From contig JAEURN010000004.1 of the NCBI GenBank assembly GCA_016789105.1, positions 434,001 to 498,000 of the forward strand: 64,000 nucleotides of DNA, in the 5' to 3' direction. Numbering within the stretch: position 1 is the stretch's first letter; each line of letters opens with the position of its first letter. This document shows positions 1 to 7,822 of this stretch, piece by piece. A program made the position numbers and the translations under genes. The notes under the pieces are model-generated. The model was given only the letters and a program-made list of their open reading frames with translations. It had not been told where the DNA came from and did not search any database. Source of the stretch: Armatimonadota bacterium. Lineage in GTDB: Bacteria; Armatimonadota; Fimbriimonadia; Fimbriimonadales; Fimbriimonadaceae.

Positions 1-291
1 CCGGGTTTCTGCCGAATCGATGTTGGCGACGATGACACTGAGCCCGGGGTTATCGGCCGAGATCTGCCTAATCGTGTCCGCATCGTATTCAAGCGAATCG
101 AAATTGGCTTGAGACCAAAAGTAGAGAAGGTAGTTTGTACCCCGTTGCAAGGTGGGGGCTGGATGGCCAAGGATGACGCTCCCGAACTCGAATGTCGGGG
201 CTTTGTCCCCGGGTAGCAAAACTTCGGATTCTTGGGCAAAGGCACCAACAGAGGCGAACACGCAAAACAAACAGGCAAGAAACCGCGACAT
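1..291 (-). CDS. TlpA/AhpC-like thioredoxin-fold secreted protein (partial, N-terminal part)
   Basis: The reading frame starts with ATG at 291 and stays open to the window edge, giving 97 residues without a stop; the C-terminus lies outside the window. It begins with a signal peptide (hydrophobic stretch then AFAQ) followed by LLPGDKAPTFEF, the same entry motif as the next gene's LLPGDKAPAIKV, and a beta-strand NYLLYFWSQANFDS where TlpA-like proteins carry the redox site. Here the active-site position reads WSQANF, so the CxxC cysteines appear to be absent in the visible part. Likely a periplasmic thioredoxin-fold protein of unknown partner, probably cotranscribed upstream or downstream with its paralogue. 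Function is inference from fold motifs. Confidence 0.7.
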   Translation of the reverse strand, partial: MSRFLACLFCVFASVGAFAQESEVLLPGDKAPTFEFGSVILGHPAPTLQRGTNYLLYFWSQANFDSLEYDADTIRQISADNPGLSVIVANIDSAETR

Positions 292-348
292 GTGCGGAAA
301 TTACCTATGCCAGGCGCGGTCGTGCCGCAAACTTTTCCCCAAGGGCGT

Positions 349-1443
349 TCAGCCCCCGATCGCTGCCTTTTCCTTGGCAGCCGCGTTTTCAATTTCCTTG
401 CGGAGGCTCTTCATCTGCTCGTCTTGGGCATAGGGTGAAGAGTCAAAGGCCTTGAGTGCACGGTTAAGGATTTCGAGGGCCTTTTTGTGCTCCCCAGTAA
501 CACTGTAGGCGGGGGCGACGGAAAACAGCACCAAGGCGTCGTCGTGTTTGAGGTTTTCCAGGATCTGGTCGGATGTGAATACGGCGAGCTCCCGGTTGCC
601 GGCCTTATCGATCGCTTGCTCGTAGCTAAAAAACGCCAAATTGGCGATGTCCCCAAACTCGCCCTTCGCCATGGATTTGATCATTTCCTTAGCGGCCGGG
701 ATGTTGTCCCCGGCGTAGAGGCCGAGTTTGGCCATCTTGGCGTTGCCTCCGACGGTTTCATTCTCTGCAAGGGCATCCAGGATTTTGATTGCTTCGTCCT
801 TTTTGCCTTGCTTGTAAAGTTCTTCGGCTCCCGTGATCTGGTCGAGCAGTTCGTTTTGCTCGATTTGCTTCTTGACTTCGGCCTCCCTGGCCGTGCGGGC
901 GGCAGTTATGTCGAACTTCTTCTCAACCACTTGCATGAGTGGTGTTTCAATCTCCATCGGGTGGCCGATCCATGCGACGAGACCCTCTTGGTTGATGATG
1001 AACGCGGTAGGGATTCCGTCGCTGTAGCTGGCTTCCATCCATTTGGAAGTCATATCCATTTGCGGTGTGTCCACGGCGACTCGGTAGCTCATCTTGGCCG
1101 CCATTTTCTTCACAAACCCGCTGATCCGGGCATCTTGGCCATCCTCTTCATCCCAGATGTTGACCCCAACAAATTCGGCTTTGCCTTTGAGCTTGAGGCT
1201 AAGGTCGTTGAGATGGGGGATCGATTCGATACAGGGACCGCACCAGGTGGCCCAGAACTCGACGACGTAAACCTTGCCCTTTTCAAAAGCTTTGATTTCT
1301 TGGCCTTGGTAATACTTGGCCACTTTGATCGCCGGGGCTTTGTCTCCCGGCAGCAAGATTTTGGGGTCTTGCGCCGGCACCCCTTGGTTGGCCCATACGG
1401 CAGCAGCGCAGGCAAAAATCGTGGCGGCGGTCAAAGTTTTCAT
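349..1443 (-). CDS. TlpA-like thioredoxin with C-terminal TPR-like region
   Basis: A 364-aa secreted protein. Start chosen at ATG 1443 because it opens a clear signal peptide (MKTLTAATIFACAAAVWA); a longer frame upstream has no such signal. A TlpA/ResA-type thioredoxin domain follows, with WCGPC at residues 67-71 and the GIPTAF cis-proline strand. The C-terminal half is helical (EELYKQGKKDEAIKIL, EHKKALEILNRAL) and looks like tetratricopeptide repeats. Such proteins reduce or monitor disulfides in the periplasm; the TPR part suggests a protein partner. It lies 57 bp upstream of the truncated paralogue at 1-291 on the same strand, with a shared LLPGDKAP motif, so the two probably form a tandem pair. 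Confidence 0.85.
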   Translation of the reverse strand: MKTLTAATIFACAAAVWANQGVPAQDPKILLPGDKAPAIKVAKYYQGQEIKAFEKGKVYVVEFWATWCGPCIESIPHLNDLSLKLKGKAEFVGVNIWDEEDGQDARISGFVKKMAAKMSYRVAVDTPQMDMTSKWMEASYSDGIPTAFIINQEGLVAWIGHPMEIETPLMQVVEKKFDITAARTAREAEVKKQIEQNELLDQITGAEELYKQGKKDEAIKILDALAENETVGGNAKMAKLGLYAGDNIPAAKEMIKSMAKGEFGDIANLAFFSYEQAIDKAGNRELAVFTSDQILENLKHDDALVLFSVAPAYSVTGEHKKALEILNRALKAFDSSPYAQDEQMKSLRKEIENAAAKEKAAIGG

Positions 1444-1498
1444 GAGGATTTGGTTACGATACCTGGACGCGCGGTAGGCTCTGGCGGTTGGTGGCAGC

Positions 1499-2245
1499 AT
1501 GGTTGGACTCTTGATTTTGGGCCTGATGGCGACCTTGCCCTCGCCGGTTGTCAGGGGCCATTCGCACAACGATTACGCCCAATCCAAGCCCCTTTGGGGG
1601 GCATTAGAAGCAGGGATGTGCTCAATTGAGGCCGATGTGTTCCTGATTGATGGCGAACTCCGGGTGGGGCACGAAAGGGCCGACGCCGCAAAAGGCGGCA
1701 CCTTGGGCGACATATATCTAAAGCCGTTGGCGGATTTAATGAAGGTCGATGGAAAGCTTGCCAAAGACTGGCCGGAAGTCACCCTCCTGGTCGACATCAA
1801 AGAAGAAGGGGAAAGGGTGTATCCGCTGCTGGTGCGGCAGGTGTCCGCCCACCCGGAGACATTTTCGACCGATTCTGCCATCCGCGCCGTCCGGGTCGTG
1901 GTGAGCGGAGACCGGCCTGTCGACTTGATTTTGAAAGACCCGACGGGGTGGTTGGCCCTGGACGGACGACGCGATGATCTGGGAAAAGGGATATCCGTCC
2001 GCCGCATGCCCCTAGTCAGCGAAGCGTGGTCTTGGGTTGGCTACAACAAAAACGTTGAGCTTCCACCAGAGAACTTCAACAAAGCCAAGGGGTTTGCCGA
2101 TTCCGTTCGCAGCGAAGGGCGGAAGAGCCGGTTTTGGGGTGTGCCGGATCGGGCCGATTTCTGGGGGCTGATGGATAAGGTGGGGGTCGATTGGCTGAAC
2201 ACCGACCACCCGGATGCCTTGCGGGCGTGGACACTGAAAAAGTAG
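1499..2245 (+). CDS. AIM6-like secreted phosphodiesterase-fold protein
   Basis: 248 aa with an N-terminal hydrophobic signal. The mature start carries RGHSHNDY, then ALEAGMCSIEADVFLIDGEL and VGH: the His, Glu/Asp and second His arrangement of the AIM6 / GDPD-PLC-like TIM barrel family (HSHNDY is the family hallmark). The C-terminal VDWLNTDHPDAL matches the family's closing strand. Enzymatic activity in this family is largely uncharacterised; phosphodiester hydrolysis of a lipid or sugar phosphate is an inference. Divergently transcribed from the TlpA-like gene, with 55 bp between starts that must hold both promoters. Confidence 0.8.
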   Translation: MVGLLILGLMATLPSPVVRGHSHNDYAQSKPLWGALEAGMCSIEADVFLIDGELRVGHERADAAKGGTLGDIYLKPLADLMKVDGKLAKDWPEVTLLVDIKEEGERVYPLLVRQVSAHPETFSTDSAIRAVRVVVSGDRPVDLILKDPTGWLALDGRRDDLGKGISVRRMPLVSEAWSWVGYNKNVELPPENFNKAKGFADSVRSEGRKSRFWGVPDRADFWGLMDKVGVDWLNTDHPDALRAWTLKK

Positions 2246-2251
2246 GTTTGG

Positions 2252-2324
2252 CCCGGCTGGAGGGATTCGAACCCCCGACACCTGGTTCCGAAGACCAGTG
2301 CTCTATCCACTGAGCTACAGCCGG
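2252..2324 (-). tRNA. tRNA-Arg (anticodon TCG)
   Basis: Read on the minus strand, 73 nt fold as a full cloverleaf: acceptor CCGGCTG with CAGCCGG, GCTC/GAGC D-arm, anticodon stem CTGGT/ACCAG with loop CTTCGGA, and T-arm GGGGG-TTCGAAT-CCCTC. Positions 34-36 are TCG, which reads CGA-type arginine codons. The 3' CCA is not encoded (GCC follows the discriminator region). It sits 6 bp downstream of the convergent AIM6-like gene's stop. Confidence 0.97.
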
Positions 2325-2355
2325 ATTTGGGTTAGGAATTGTACCGGCCCGTAAT

Positions 2356-3228
2356 TTAGCGCATGAGGCTTGCCCGCTCCAGGGTTTCCAGGGTTTGCTT
2401 CCCGATCTCGCCATGGCGGGGCTGGCCGTGTTCCCCATGCCGTAGGTGGGTCACGCCAAAGTGGAGCGCCCATCCCTGAGCCCGGCGGACGACCCCAGGG
2501 TCGCGGGTGGCCGCCCAAATGGCATCGGGATCTTGGAAAAACATATAGAACCGGGCGAGGTCGCAAGCCGGGTCGCCAGATGTGAGGTCGCCCCAATCGA
2601 GGATTGCCGCAAATCGGCCTCCTTCTGTCAAGGCATTCATCGGGTGGAGGTCGCCATGGATCCACAAAGCTGATCCGGGGCAATCCTCTTCCAGGGACAG
2701 ATTCCACTGCTCAATCTGGTGCCGGGTGAGGTGCGGTTCGATGGGATCTCCCGATGATTGGCGGCGTCGATCCATATCCGGGAGCGGCACCCCCCGGTAG
2801 GGGTTAACGGGCGCATTCGCGGGCGCTGGTTTATGCAAGGCCTCAAAGAACCGGGCCAGGGCAGCCGGCTCCGAAGCAGCGGGAGGGAACAAATCGGCCG
2901 GCTTTCCAGGGAGCCAAGGCACAATCGTCCACGGATGGGGGAAGTCGCGGTCTGGTTGCCCGAAATGGAGGGGGGCCGGCGTTGGGAGCGGGAGCTGCTT
3001 TGCCAACAAAGGGAGCCACTCGATTTCAGCTTGGGTGCAAGCCAGCGAATCCTCCCTGCGAGGCAAGCGAACGGCAAGGTCCTTGCCAAGCCGGAACATG
3101 GAATTGTCCCAACCCGATTCGACTTCTTGCAAAGCCAGCCCAGAATATTGGGGGAACTGCGATGCAACAAGCCGCTGCACAAGGCCGGCCTCTACGGGGA
3201 AGTCTGCCGGGGGCTTTCCAAACTCCAC
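2356..3228 (-). CDS. Aminoglycoside phosphotransferase (APH)-family kinase
   Basis: 290 aa from GTG 3228. The APH/choline-kinase fold is clear: WDNSMFRLG nucleotide loop, catalytic loop WIHGDLHPMN (Asp base, Asn metal ligand) and ILDWGDLTSGDPACDLA metal-binding DFG-equivalent. Substrate cannot be told from sequence; many family members phosphorylate small alcohols or sugars rather than drugs. A GTG at 3261 in the same frame would overlap the upstream MotE-like gene by 29 bp; GTG 3228 gives 4 bp spacing after that stop, so it is preferred, though neither has a good Shine-Dalgarno. It is the last gene of the flagellar transcript by position, probably by read-through rather than function. Confidence 0.88.
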   Translation of the reverse strand: MEFGKPPADFPVEAGLVQRLVASQFPQYSGLALQEVESGWDNSMFRLGKDLAVRLPRREDSLACTQAEIEWLPLLAKQLPLPTPAPLHFGQPDRDFPHPWTIVPWLPGKPADLFPPAASEPAALARFFEALHKPAPANAPVNPYRGVPLPDMDRRRQSSGDPIEPHLTRHQIEQWNLSLEEDCPGSALWIHGDLHPMNALTEGGRFAAILDWGDLTSGDPACDLARFYMFFQDPDAIWAATRDPGVVRRAQGWALHFGVTHLRHGEHGQPRHGEIGKQTLETLERASLMR

Positions 3229-3232
3229 AGGG

Positions 3233-3754
3233 TCAGTATGGCTGTTCGGGCGGGATGGCACTGGCTTGGCTTTCGATCAGCCGACTGATGGCAGCCGCTT
3301 TTTTGGAGTCTTTGATTTCTGCCAACACTTTCGCCACCTTTTCGGAATCCATCTTGCTCAAAACCCGGGCAAAGTTGGCGTCCTCATATGTCGCCGCGAT
3401 CCGCACGATATCTGGGGCGTTGAGGTTGTTCCAGATACCGGCAAGCTTTTTTGCCCCGAGGTCAGGATCGGTTTCCGGTTTGGGGGTGGGCGCGAGCTCA
3501 GCCTTTGGTTCAGGTTCGATGGTCGCCTGGGGTTCAACCGGCTTAGCCTCGGGCTTTTTGTCTTCCTTGTCCGTGTAGTTGGCAGCGGCTGTTGATGCCG
3601 CCTTCATACCAGGGAGTTTGAGCCCGGGGATTTTGACAACGCCGGCGTAGGCGGCCCCCACCACTCCGCCAGCAATAAGAAGCGGGAGGGCAACGGCAAG
3701 GGCGATCACCAGCCCCTTCTTTCCCTTAGGTTTGGTTTTGGCTTCTTCGGACAT
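3233..3754 (-). CDS. MotE-like membrane protein with MgtE-N/FliG-like C-terminal domain
   Basis: 173 aa: a short basic cytoplasmic tail, one membrane segment (VIALAVALPLLIAGGVVGAAYAG region, about residues 15-37), a Pro/Glu/Lys-rich linker, then a helical domain with WNNLNAPDIVRIAATYED and ARVLSKMDSEKVAKVLAEI. The repeated 'MDxxKVAKVL' pattern is that of MgtE N-terminal and MotE domains. MotE in other bacteria is a periplasmic chaperone for the stator protein MotC; MotE-like genes commonly follow fliJ. The start ATG shares one base with the upstream stop (TGATG), and GGAGGTAA just before it is a strong ribosome-binding site. Role is inferred from architecture and position. Confidence 0.78.
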   Translation of the reverse strand: MSEEAKTKPKGKKGLVIALAVALPLLIAGGVVGAAYAGVVKIPGLKLPGMKAASTAAANYTDKEDKKPEAKPVEPQATIEPEPKAELAPTPKPETDPDLGAKKLAGIWNNLNAPDIVRIAATYEDANFARVLSKMDSEKVAKVLAEIKDSKKAAAISRLIESQASAIPPEQPY

Positions 3755-4386
3755 CAGTTACCTCCAATCCGCCCCAAGATTTTGCGGACATAGTCTTGGG
3801 TTTCAGAAAACGGGGGGATCCCCCCAAACCGCTTGACGGCCCCGGGTCCGGCATTGTATGCGGCCAAGGCAAGGCTGCGGTCACCGCCGAATTCTTTGAG
3901 CATCTGGGAAAGGTATTTGGCACCGCCGTTCAGGCTTTGCACGGGGTCATAGGGGTCGGCGACACCCATGGCCTGAGCCGTTTTGGGCATCAGTTGTGTG
4001 AGCCCCATGGCCCCTGCCGAAGAAACGGCGCGGGGGTTGAACGAACTCTCTTGTTCGACGAGAGACTGGAACAAAGCGGGGTCGATCCCGTACTTCTCGG
4101 CGATTTGGGTGGCCAAGGTCCGGAGGTCGCCTCCTTCTGGCCCCTGCGGTGGGGCGATCTGGCCCAGCATCATCGGGTTAAGCGGGGCGTTGCCATCCAT
4201 GGGGAGGGTGAACCCGGCTCCAAGGCGGCTCGGCGCACCCGATCGCTTGTCGATCTGCCCGCCCATGGAGGGTTGGGCGACCGGGGCAGGCGTGGGAGTC
4301 GTCCTTTGTTCGAGTTGTGCGAGTCGGGATTTGATTTCGGCGATCCGGGCTTGCGTGCCCTCAAACCCCCGCACCCTCAGGTTCAT
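3754..4386 (-). CDS. Lytic transglycosylase (SLT family) in flagellar operon
   Basis: 210 aa. The N-terminal ~80 residues are a Pro-rich, coiled, low-complexity linker; residues ~88-205 are a Slt70-type domain with YGIDPALFQSLVEQESSFNP (catalytic Glu about 113), AMGLTQLMP and LALAAYNAGPGAVKR. No signal peptide is visible, so export would have to use the flagellar secretion system, as for FlgJ/SltF-type rod-cap muramidases; this is inference. Start ATG 4386 overlaps the fliJ stop as ATGA. It likely opens peptidoglycan for the rod. Confidence 0.88.
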   Translation of the reverse strand: MNLRVRGFEGTQARIAEIKSRLAQLEQRTTPTPAPVAQPSMGGQIDKRSGAPSRLGAGFTLPMDGNAPLNPMMLGQIAPPQGPEGGDLRTLATQIAEKYGIDPALFQSLVEQESSFNPRAVSSAGAMGLTQLMPKTAQAMGVADPYDPVQSLNGGAKYLSQMLKEFGGDRSLALAAYNAGPGAVKRFGGIPPFSETQDYVRKILGRIGGN

Positions 4387-4796
4387 GCCACCCTCCGCAT
4401 GGTTGCCCATTCGTCCAGAGCGGCTTGTTCCTTGCGGTTGACCTCCGCATTGTGCTCGGCTAGAGCCTTTTCCCTCAGGTTTTCAAGAGCTTTGACTTCT
4501 TTTCGGGCCTCGATCCACTTTGCCTCAGCCTGTTCCTCTTCGGCTCTGAGGACACTGGTTAGGCTGTCCAACGCCCTTGCTTCGTCTTCCAGCCGGTCGT
4601 TGTAGGCGCAGGCGTCTAGCCGCCCTTGGAATGTGGATGGGTTGGAGCCTCTCAACTGCGCCATGAGCCGGTCAATCCCTTGGCGGTCGCTTTCCGCGTC
4701 CAACCTCTTTCCTCGGGCAAGTTGGAGAGCCAGTTCGGTTTCTTCAAGTTCCTTTTGGCGGAGTTCAAGAACGGTTTGAAGTCGGAATTTGAACAT
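4383..4796 (-). CDS. fliJ: Flagellar export chaperone FliJ
   Basis: 137 aa, almost entirely charged heptad-like helix (FKFRLQTVLELRQKELEETE at the start, RAEEEQAEAKWIEARKEVKALENLREKALAEH later), the typical FliJ coiled coil that couples to the FliI ATPase ring and FlhA. Sequence conservation in FliJ is low; the call rests on size, coiled-coil character, the N-terminal F-x-F-x-L-x-x-V-L-x-L-R pattern and position directly after fliI with a 1-bp gap. The stop overlaps the following transglycosylase start. Confidence 0.88.
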   Translation of the reverse strand: MFKFRLQTVLELRQKELEETELALQLARGKRLDAESDRQGIDRLMAQLRGSNPSTFQGRLDACAYNDRLEDEARALDSLTSVLRAEEEQAEAKWIEARKEVKALENLREKALAEHNAEVNRKEQAALDEWATMRRVA

Positions 4797-4797
4797 A

Positions 4798-6111
4798 TCA
4801 GTTGACGAGTTGGTTCAAGACGAGTTGCACGTCGGCCATCGGGGTGCTTTCCGATTTCCCCTGCCGGAGCATGGCGTTGATGCGGTCCCATTTATCCAAC
4901 GCCTCGTCGGCAATGGGTTTGGATCCTGGTTTGTAAGCGCCGACGGACACCAGGTCTTCAATGTCGGCATAGGCGGCGATGAGTTCCCTCAACCGGGCGG
5001 CGTTGCGGACATGACCTTCGTCGGTGACCATCGGCATGACCCGGCTGAGGCTTTGCAGGATAGAAATCGGGGGGTAGTGGCCCTTGGAGGTGAGCTTGCG
5101 GTCCAAAACGACGTGGCCGTCCAGGATGGATCTGGCTGCGTCGGCGATGGGTTCGTTGGTGTCGTCCCCATCAACCAAGATCGTGTAAATCGCGGTGATG
5201 GCCCCTTTTGGTCCGCAACCCGCGCGTTCCATCAATTTTGGCAAAAGGGCGAAAACGCTGGGCGTGTACCCCTTTGTGCTCGGCGGCTCGCCGATCGCCA
5301 GCCCGATTTCGCGCTGGGCCATGGCAAACCGGGTCACGGAGTCCATCATCAGCATCACGTTCAGGCCTTGATCGCGGAAGTACTCGGCGATTGCGGTGGC
5401 GCTCAGGGCCGCCTTGATGCGCATAAGGGCCGGCTCGTCGCTGGTGGCGCAAATGATGATGCTCCGAGCCAACCCTTCGGGGCCGAGGTCGTTTTCGATG
5501 AATTCGCGGACTTCGCGTCCGCGCTCGCCGACCAAGGCGATGACGTTGACATCGGATTGCCCATTCCGAGCGATCATCCCGAGCAGAGTTGATTTCCCGA
5601 CGCCGGATCCGGCAAAGATTCCGACCCGTTGCCCAACGCCCATCGTCAAGATGGAATCGATGGCCCGGACCCCGGTTTCAAAAGGATGCTGGATCATCTG
5701 CCGCTCCATCGCGTTGGGCGGTTGCGCAATAACGGGGTAGTGGTTGTGGACGGCCAGCGGCCCTTTGCCGTCGATCGGGCGGCCGAGCGCATCCATTGTC
5801 CGGCCGAAGAGCCCTTCGCCAACGGGGACGCGCAGGCAATGCCCCGTGCCTTTGACGAGGCACCCGGATTTGACCCCGCTGATTTCGCCCAGGGGCATCA
5901 TCAAGACCTTTTCACCGCGGAATCCAACGACTTCGCAACGGATTCCGGGCTGGCCGGGTTCGGCTTCGATGATGCATAGGTCTCCAATCCGGGCCGACGG
6001 CCCGGCGGATTCGATGACGAGCCCAACGACTTGGGTGACGCGCCCCATCACCTCGAACCGGTGCACGGAGTCGATCGCGCGCATTGCGCTCTTGAATTGG
6101 GGAGCCTGCAT
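4798..6111 (-). CDS. fliI: Flagellum-specific ATPase FliI
   Basis: 437 aa, normal family length. Walker A GIFAGSGVGKST (about residues 163-174), Walker B VMLMMDSVTRFA, and the FliI/SctN signature ALPKLMERAG-type segment (LLPKLMERAGCGPKG). The N-terminal F1-beta-like barrel and the GLFGRTMDALGRPIDGKG motif are present. It powers export of flagellar rod, hook and filament proteins with FliH and FliJ, which flank it here. The ATG at 6111 follows the fliH stop by 3 bp. Confidence 0.97.
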   Translation of the reverse strand: MQAPQFKSAMRAIDSVHRFEVMGRVTQVVGLVIESAGPSARIGDLCIIEAEPGQPGIRCEVVGFRGEKVLMMPLGEISGVKSGCLVKGTGHCLRVPVGEGLFGRTMDALGRPIDGKGPLAVHNHYPVIAQPPNAMERQMIQHPFETGVRAIDSILTMGVGQRVGIFAGSGVGKSTLLGMIARNGQSDVNVIALVGERGREVREFIENDLGPEGLARSIIICATSDEPALMRIKAALSATAIAEYFRDQGLNVMLMMDSVTRFAMAQREIGLAIGEPPSTKGYTPSVFALLPKLMERAGCGPKGAITAIYTILVDGDDTNEPIADAARSILDGHVVLDRKLTSKGHYPPISILQSLSRVMPMVTDEGHVRNAARLRELIAAYADIEDLVSVGAYKPGSKPIADEALDKWDRINAMLRQGKSESTPMADVQLVLNQLVN

Positions 6112-6114
6112 CGC

Positions 6115-6819
6115 TTATGCCGCCTCTTCGGAGATGTGATCGGCCATGCGGTGGAGATAAGTCTCCACCCTGGCATCGACGACGCCGCTGTCGGATTCAA
6201 CAACAATGCCGTTTTCGATCTTTGGGTCGCTAACCACTTCGATGTCGCGGATATGCGAGACCGAGCGGATGATCTCCTCGCGACGGGCTTCTAAGGTTGC
6301 GGATTGAACCGGGTTGACCCGGAGCCGGACATGGTTCCCGGTCGTGACTTCTTGAAGAACCTGTTTGCTGATTGCGACGACCACGTCAGGGTTGAGGGAC
6401 AGTTCCTGGCTGACGGCCCGCCGGGCGATTTCGACCGCGAGGACGGCGAGTTGCTCCTCGGTCTCCTGGTACCACTGCTCGATGTTCCTTTGGGTTTCCG
6501 AGAGCAACCGAGACAAATCTTGGGCGAATGCAGCAATCGCCTCCGCATGGCCCGCCTCGTGTTCTTCCCGGATTCTCATCTCGCCGATTTCAAGCCCGGC
6601 TTCGATTCCCTTGGCTTCGCCTTGGGCAAATCCGGCGGCATAACCGAGCCGGACGCCTTGGTCGTGCGCCTCGGCAAATTTTTGGTCGATTTGGGATTTG
6701 GTGAGCTTGGCCGTGGGGTCTTGGGCGGCCACGGCATGAGTGGTCTGCAGCTGATCCAAGAACGTCCCGTGGGGGACGGCTTGCCGCAGGATGTTCCGCC
6801 CGATAACGGCCCTAGACAA
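6115..6819 (-). CDS. fliH: Flagellar assembly protein FliH
   Basis: 234 aa from TTG 6819. The middle is a long Glu/Ala-rich helix with GxxxG-like repeats (GYAAGFAQGEAKGIEAGLEIG), and the C-terminus has LAVEIARRAVSQELSLNPDVVVAISKQVL followed by VRLRVNP, matching FliH/V-ATPase E-type stators that regulate FliI. Start choice: a TTG at 6843 would also open the frame, but the TTG at 6819 is preceded by AGGAGGAG at good spacing and gives an 8-bp overlap with fliG, so it is preferred. Minor uncertainty at the N-terminus only. Confidence 0.92.
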   Translation of the reverse strand: MSRAVIGRNILRQAVPHGTFLDQLQTTHAVAAQDPTAKLTKSQIDQKFAEAHDQGVRLGYAAGFAQGEAKGIEAGLEIGEMRIREEHEAGHAEAIAAFAQDLSRLLSETQRNIEQWYQETEEQLAVLAVEIARRAVSQELSLNPDVVVAISKQVLQEVTTGNHVRLRVNPVQSATLEARREEIIRSVSHIRDIEVVSDPKIENGIVVESDSGVVDARVETYLHRMADHISEEAA

Positions 6820-7822
6820 GGATCTCCTCCTCGTCCCGTCCAATTTCGATTTCCCCGGATTCTTCCAGACGGCGGATGACGGCCACGATCTTTTGTTGGG
6901 CTTCCTCGACCGTCCGCATCTTGACCGGCCCCATGAATTCCATGTCTTCTTTGAGCATGTTCACGGCCCGTTCGGACATGTTACGGTAGATCTTTTCTTG
7001 GACTTCTTGCTTGACGCCTTTGAGGGCGGTGCCGAGATCCTTGGAATCGACTTCCTTGAGGATGGATTGGACGGCGCGGTCGTCAAGTTGGACGATGTCC
7101 TCAAAGACAAACATCATGTTCTTGACTTCATCGGCGAGTTCGGGGTTGTTCTCGGTGAGGGCATCCAAGATCAGGCGCTCCGTCTGCCGGTCGACGCGGC
7201 TCAGCAGATCCACCAGCGATTTGGGCCCCCCAGCTTTAGTCATTTCGGTGTTGATGACGTTGGAGACCTTTTTTTCCAAGATGGATTCGACGGACCGGAT
7301 GACTTCCGGCGGGGTTTGGTCCATGGCGGCGATGCGTTCGGCTACTTCGCCTCGCAAATCGGCCGGCAGTTTGCTGATGATGGTCGCCGCCTGGGTTGTG
7401 TTCATGTAGGCCAAGATCAAGGCGATTGTTTGAGGATGCTCCTCTTGGATGAAGCTGAGGAGCTGTTGGGGGTCGGCTCGTTTGAGGAATTCGAACGGGA
7501 CGACCTGCATGGCCGAAACGATTTTTTTGGTCAGTTCACCGGCTTTGTCCTCACCAAATGCGGCGATGAGGGCCTTTTTAGCACTGTCCACCCCGCCTTC
7601 GGCAATGAATTCTTGGGCTTGGGCCATCTCATGGAATTCAGAGATGATGCGGGCTTTGAGCTCTGGCGAGACCTTTTCCAACCGGGCGATCTCCATCGAG
7701 ATGGCTTCGACTTGGTCTTCGTTGAAGTGTTTGAGGATTTCCCCGGCAAATTCCGGCCCCATGACGGCCAAGATGATTGCCGCCTTGCGCCTGGGGGTGA
7801 GTTCGATGGCTTTCTTGCGCAT
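6812..7822 (-). CDS. fliG: Flagellar motor switch protein FliG
   Basis: 336 aa, usual length. N-terminal LTPRRKAAIILAVMGPEFAGEILKHF binds FliF; the middle has the EHPQTIALILAYM motif for FliM contact; the C-terminal torque domain has MFVFEDIVQLDDRAVQSILKEVD with the conserved charged residues facing the stator. FliG links the MS ring to the C ring and sets rotation direction. Its ATG is immediately adjacent to the fliF stop (0 bp), and its own end overlaps fliH by 8 bp. Confidence 0.97.
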   Translation of the reverse strand: MRKKAIELTPRRKAAIILAVMGPEFAGEILKHFNEDQVEAISMEIARLEKVSPELKARIISEFHEMAQAQEFIAEGGVDSAKKALIAAFGEDKAGELTKKIVSAMQVVPFEFLKRADPQQLLSFIQEEHPQTIALILAYMNTTQAATIISKLPADLRGEVAERIAAMDQTPPEVIRSVESILEKKVSNVINTEMTKAGGPKSLVDLLSRVDRQTERLILDALTENNPELADEVKNMMFVFEDIVQLDDRAVQSILKEVDSKDLGTALKGVKQEVQEKIYRNMSERAVNMLKEDMEFMGPVKMRTVEEAQQKIVAVIRRLEESGEIEIGRDEEEILV

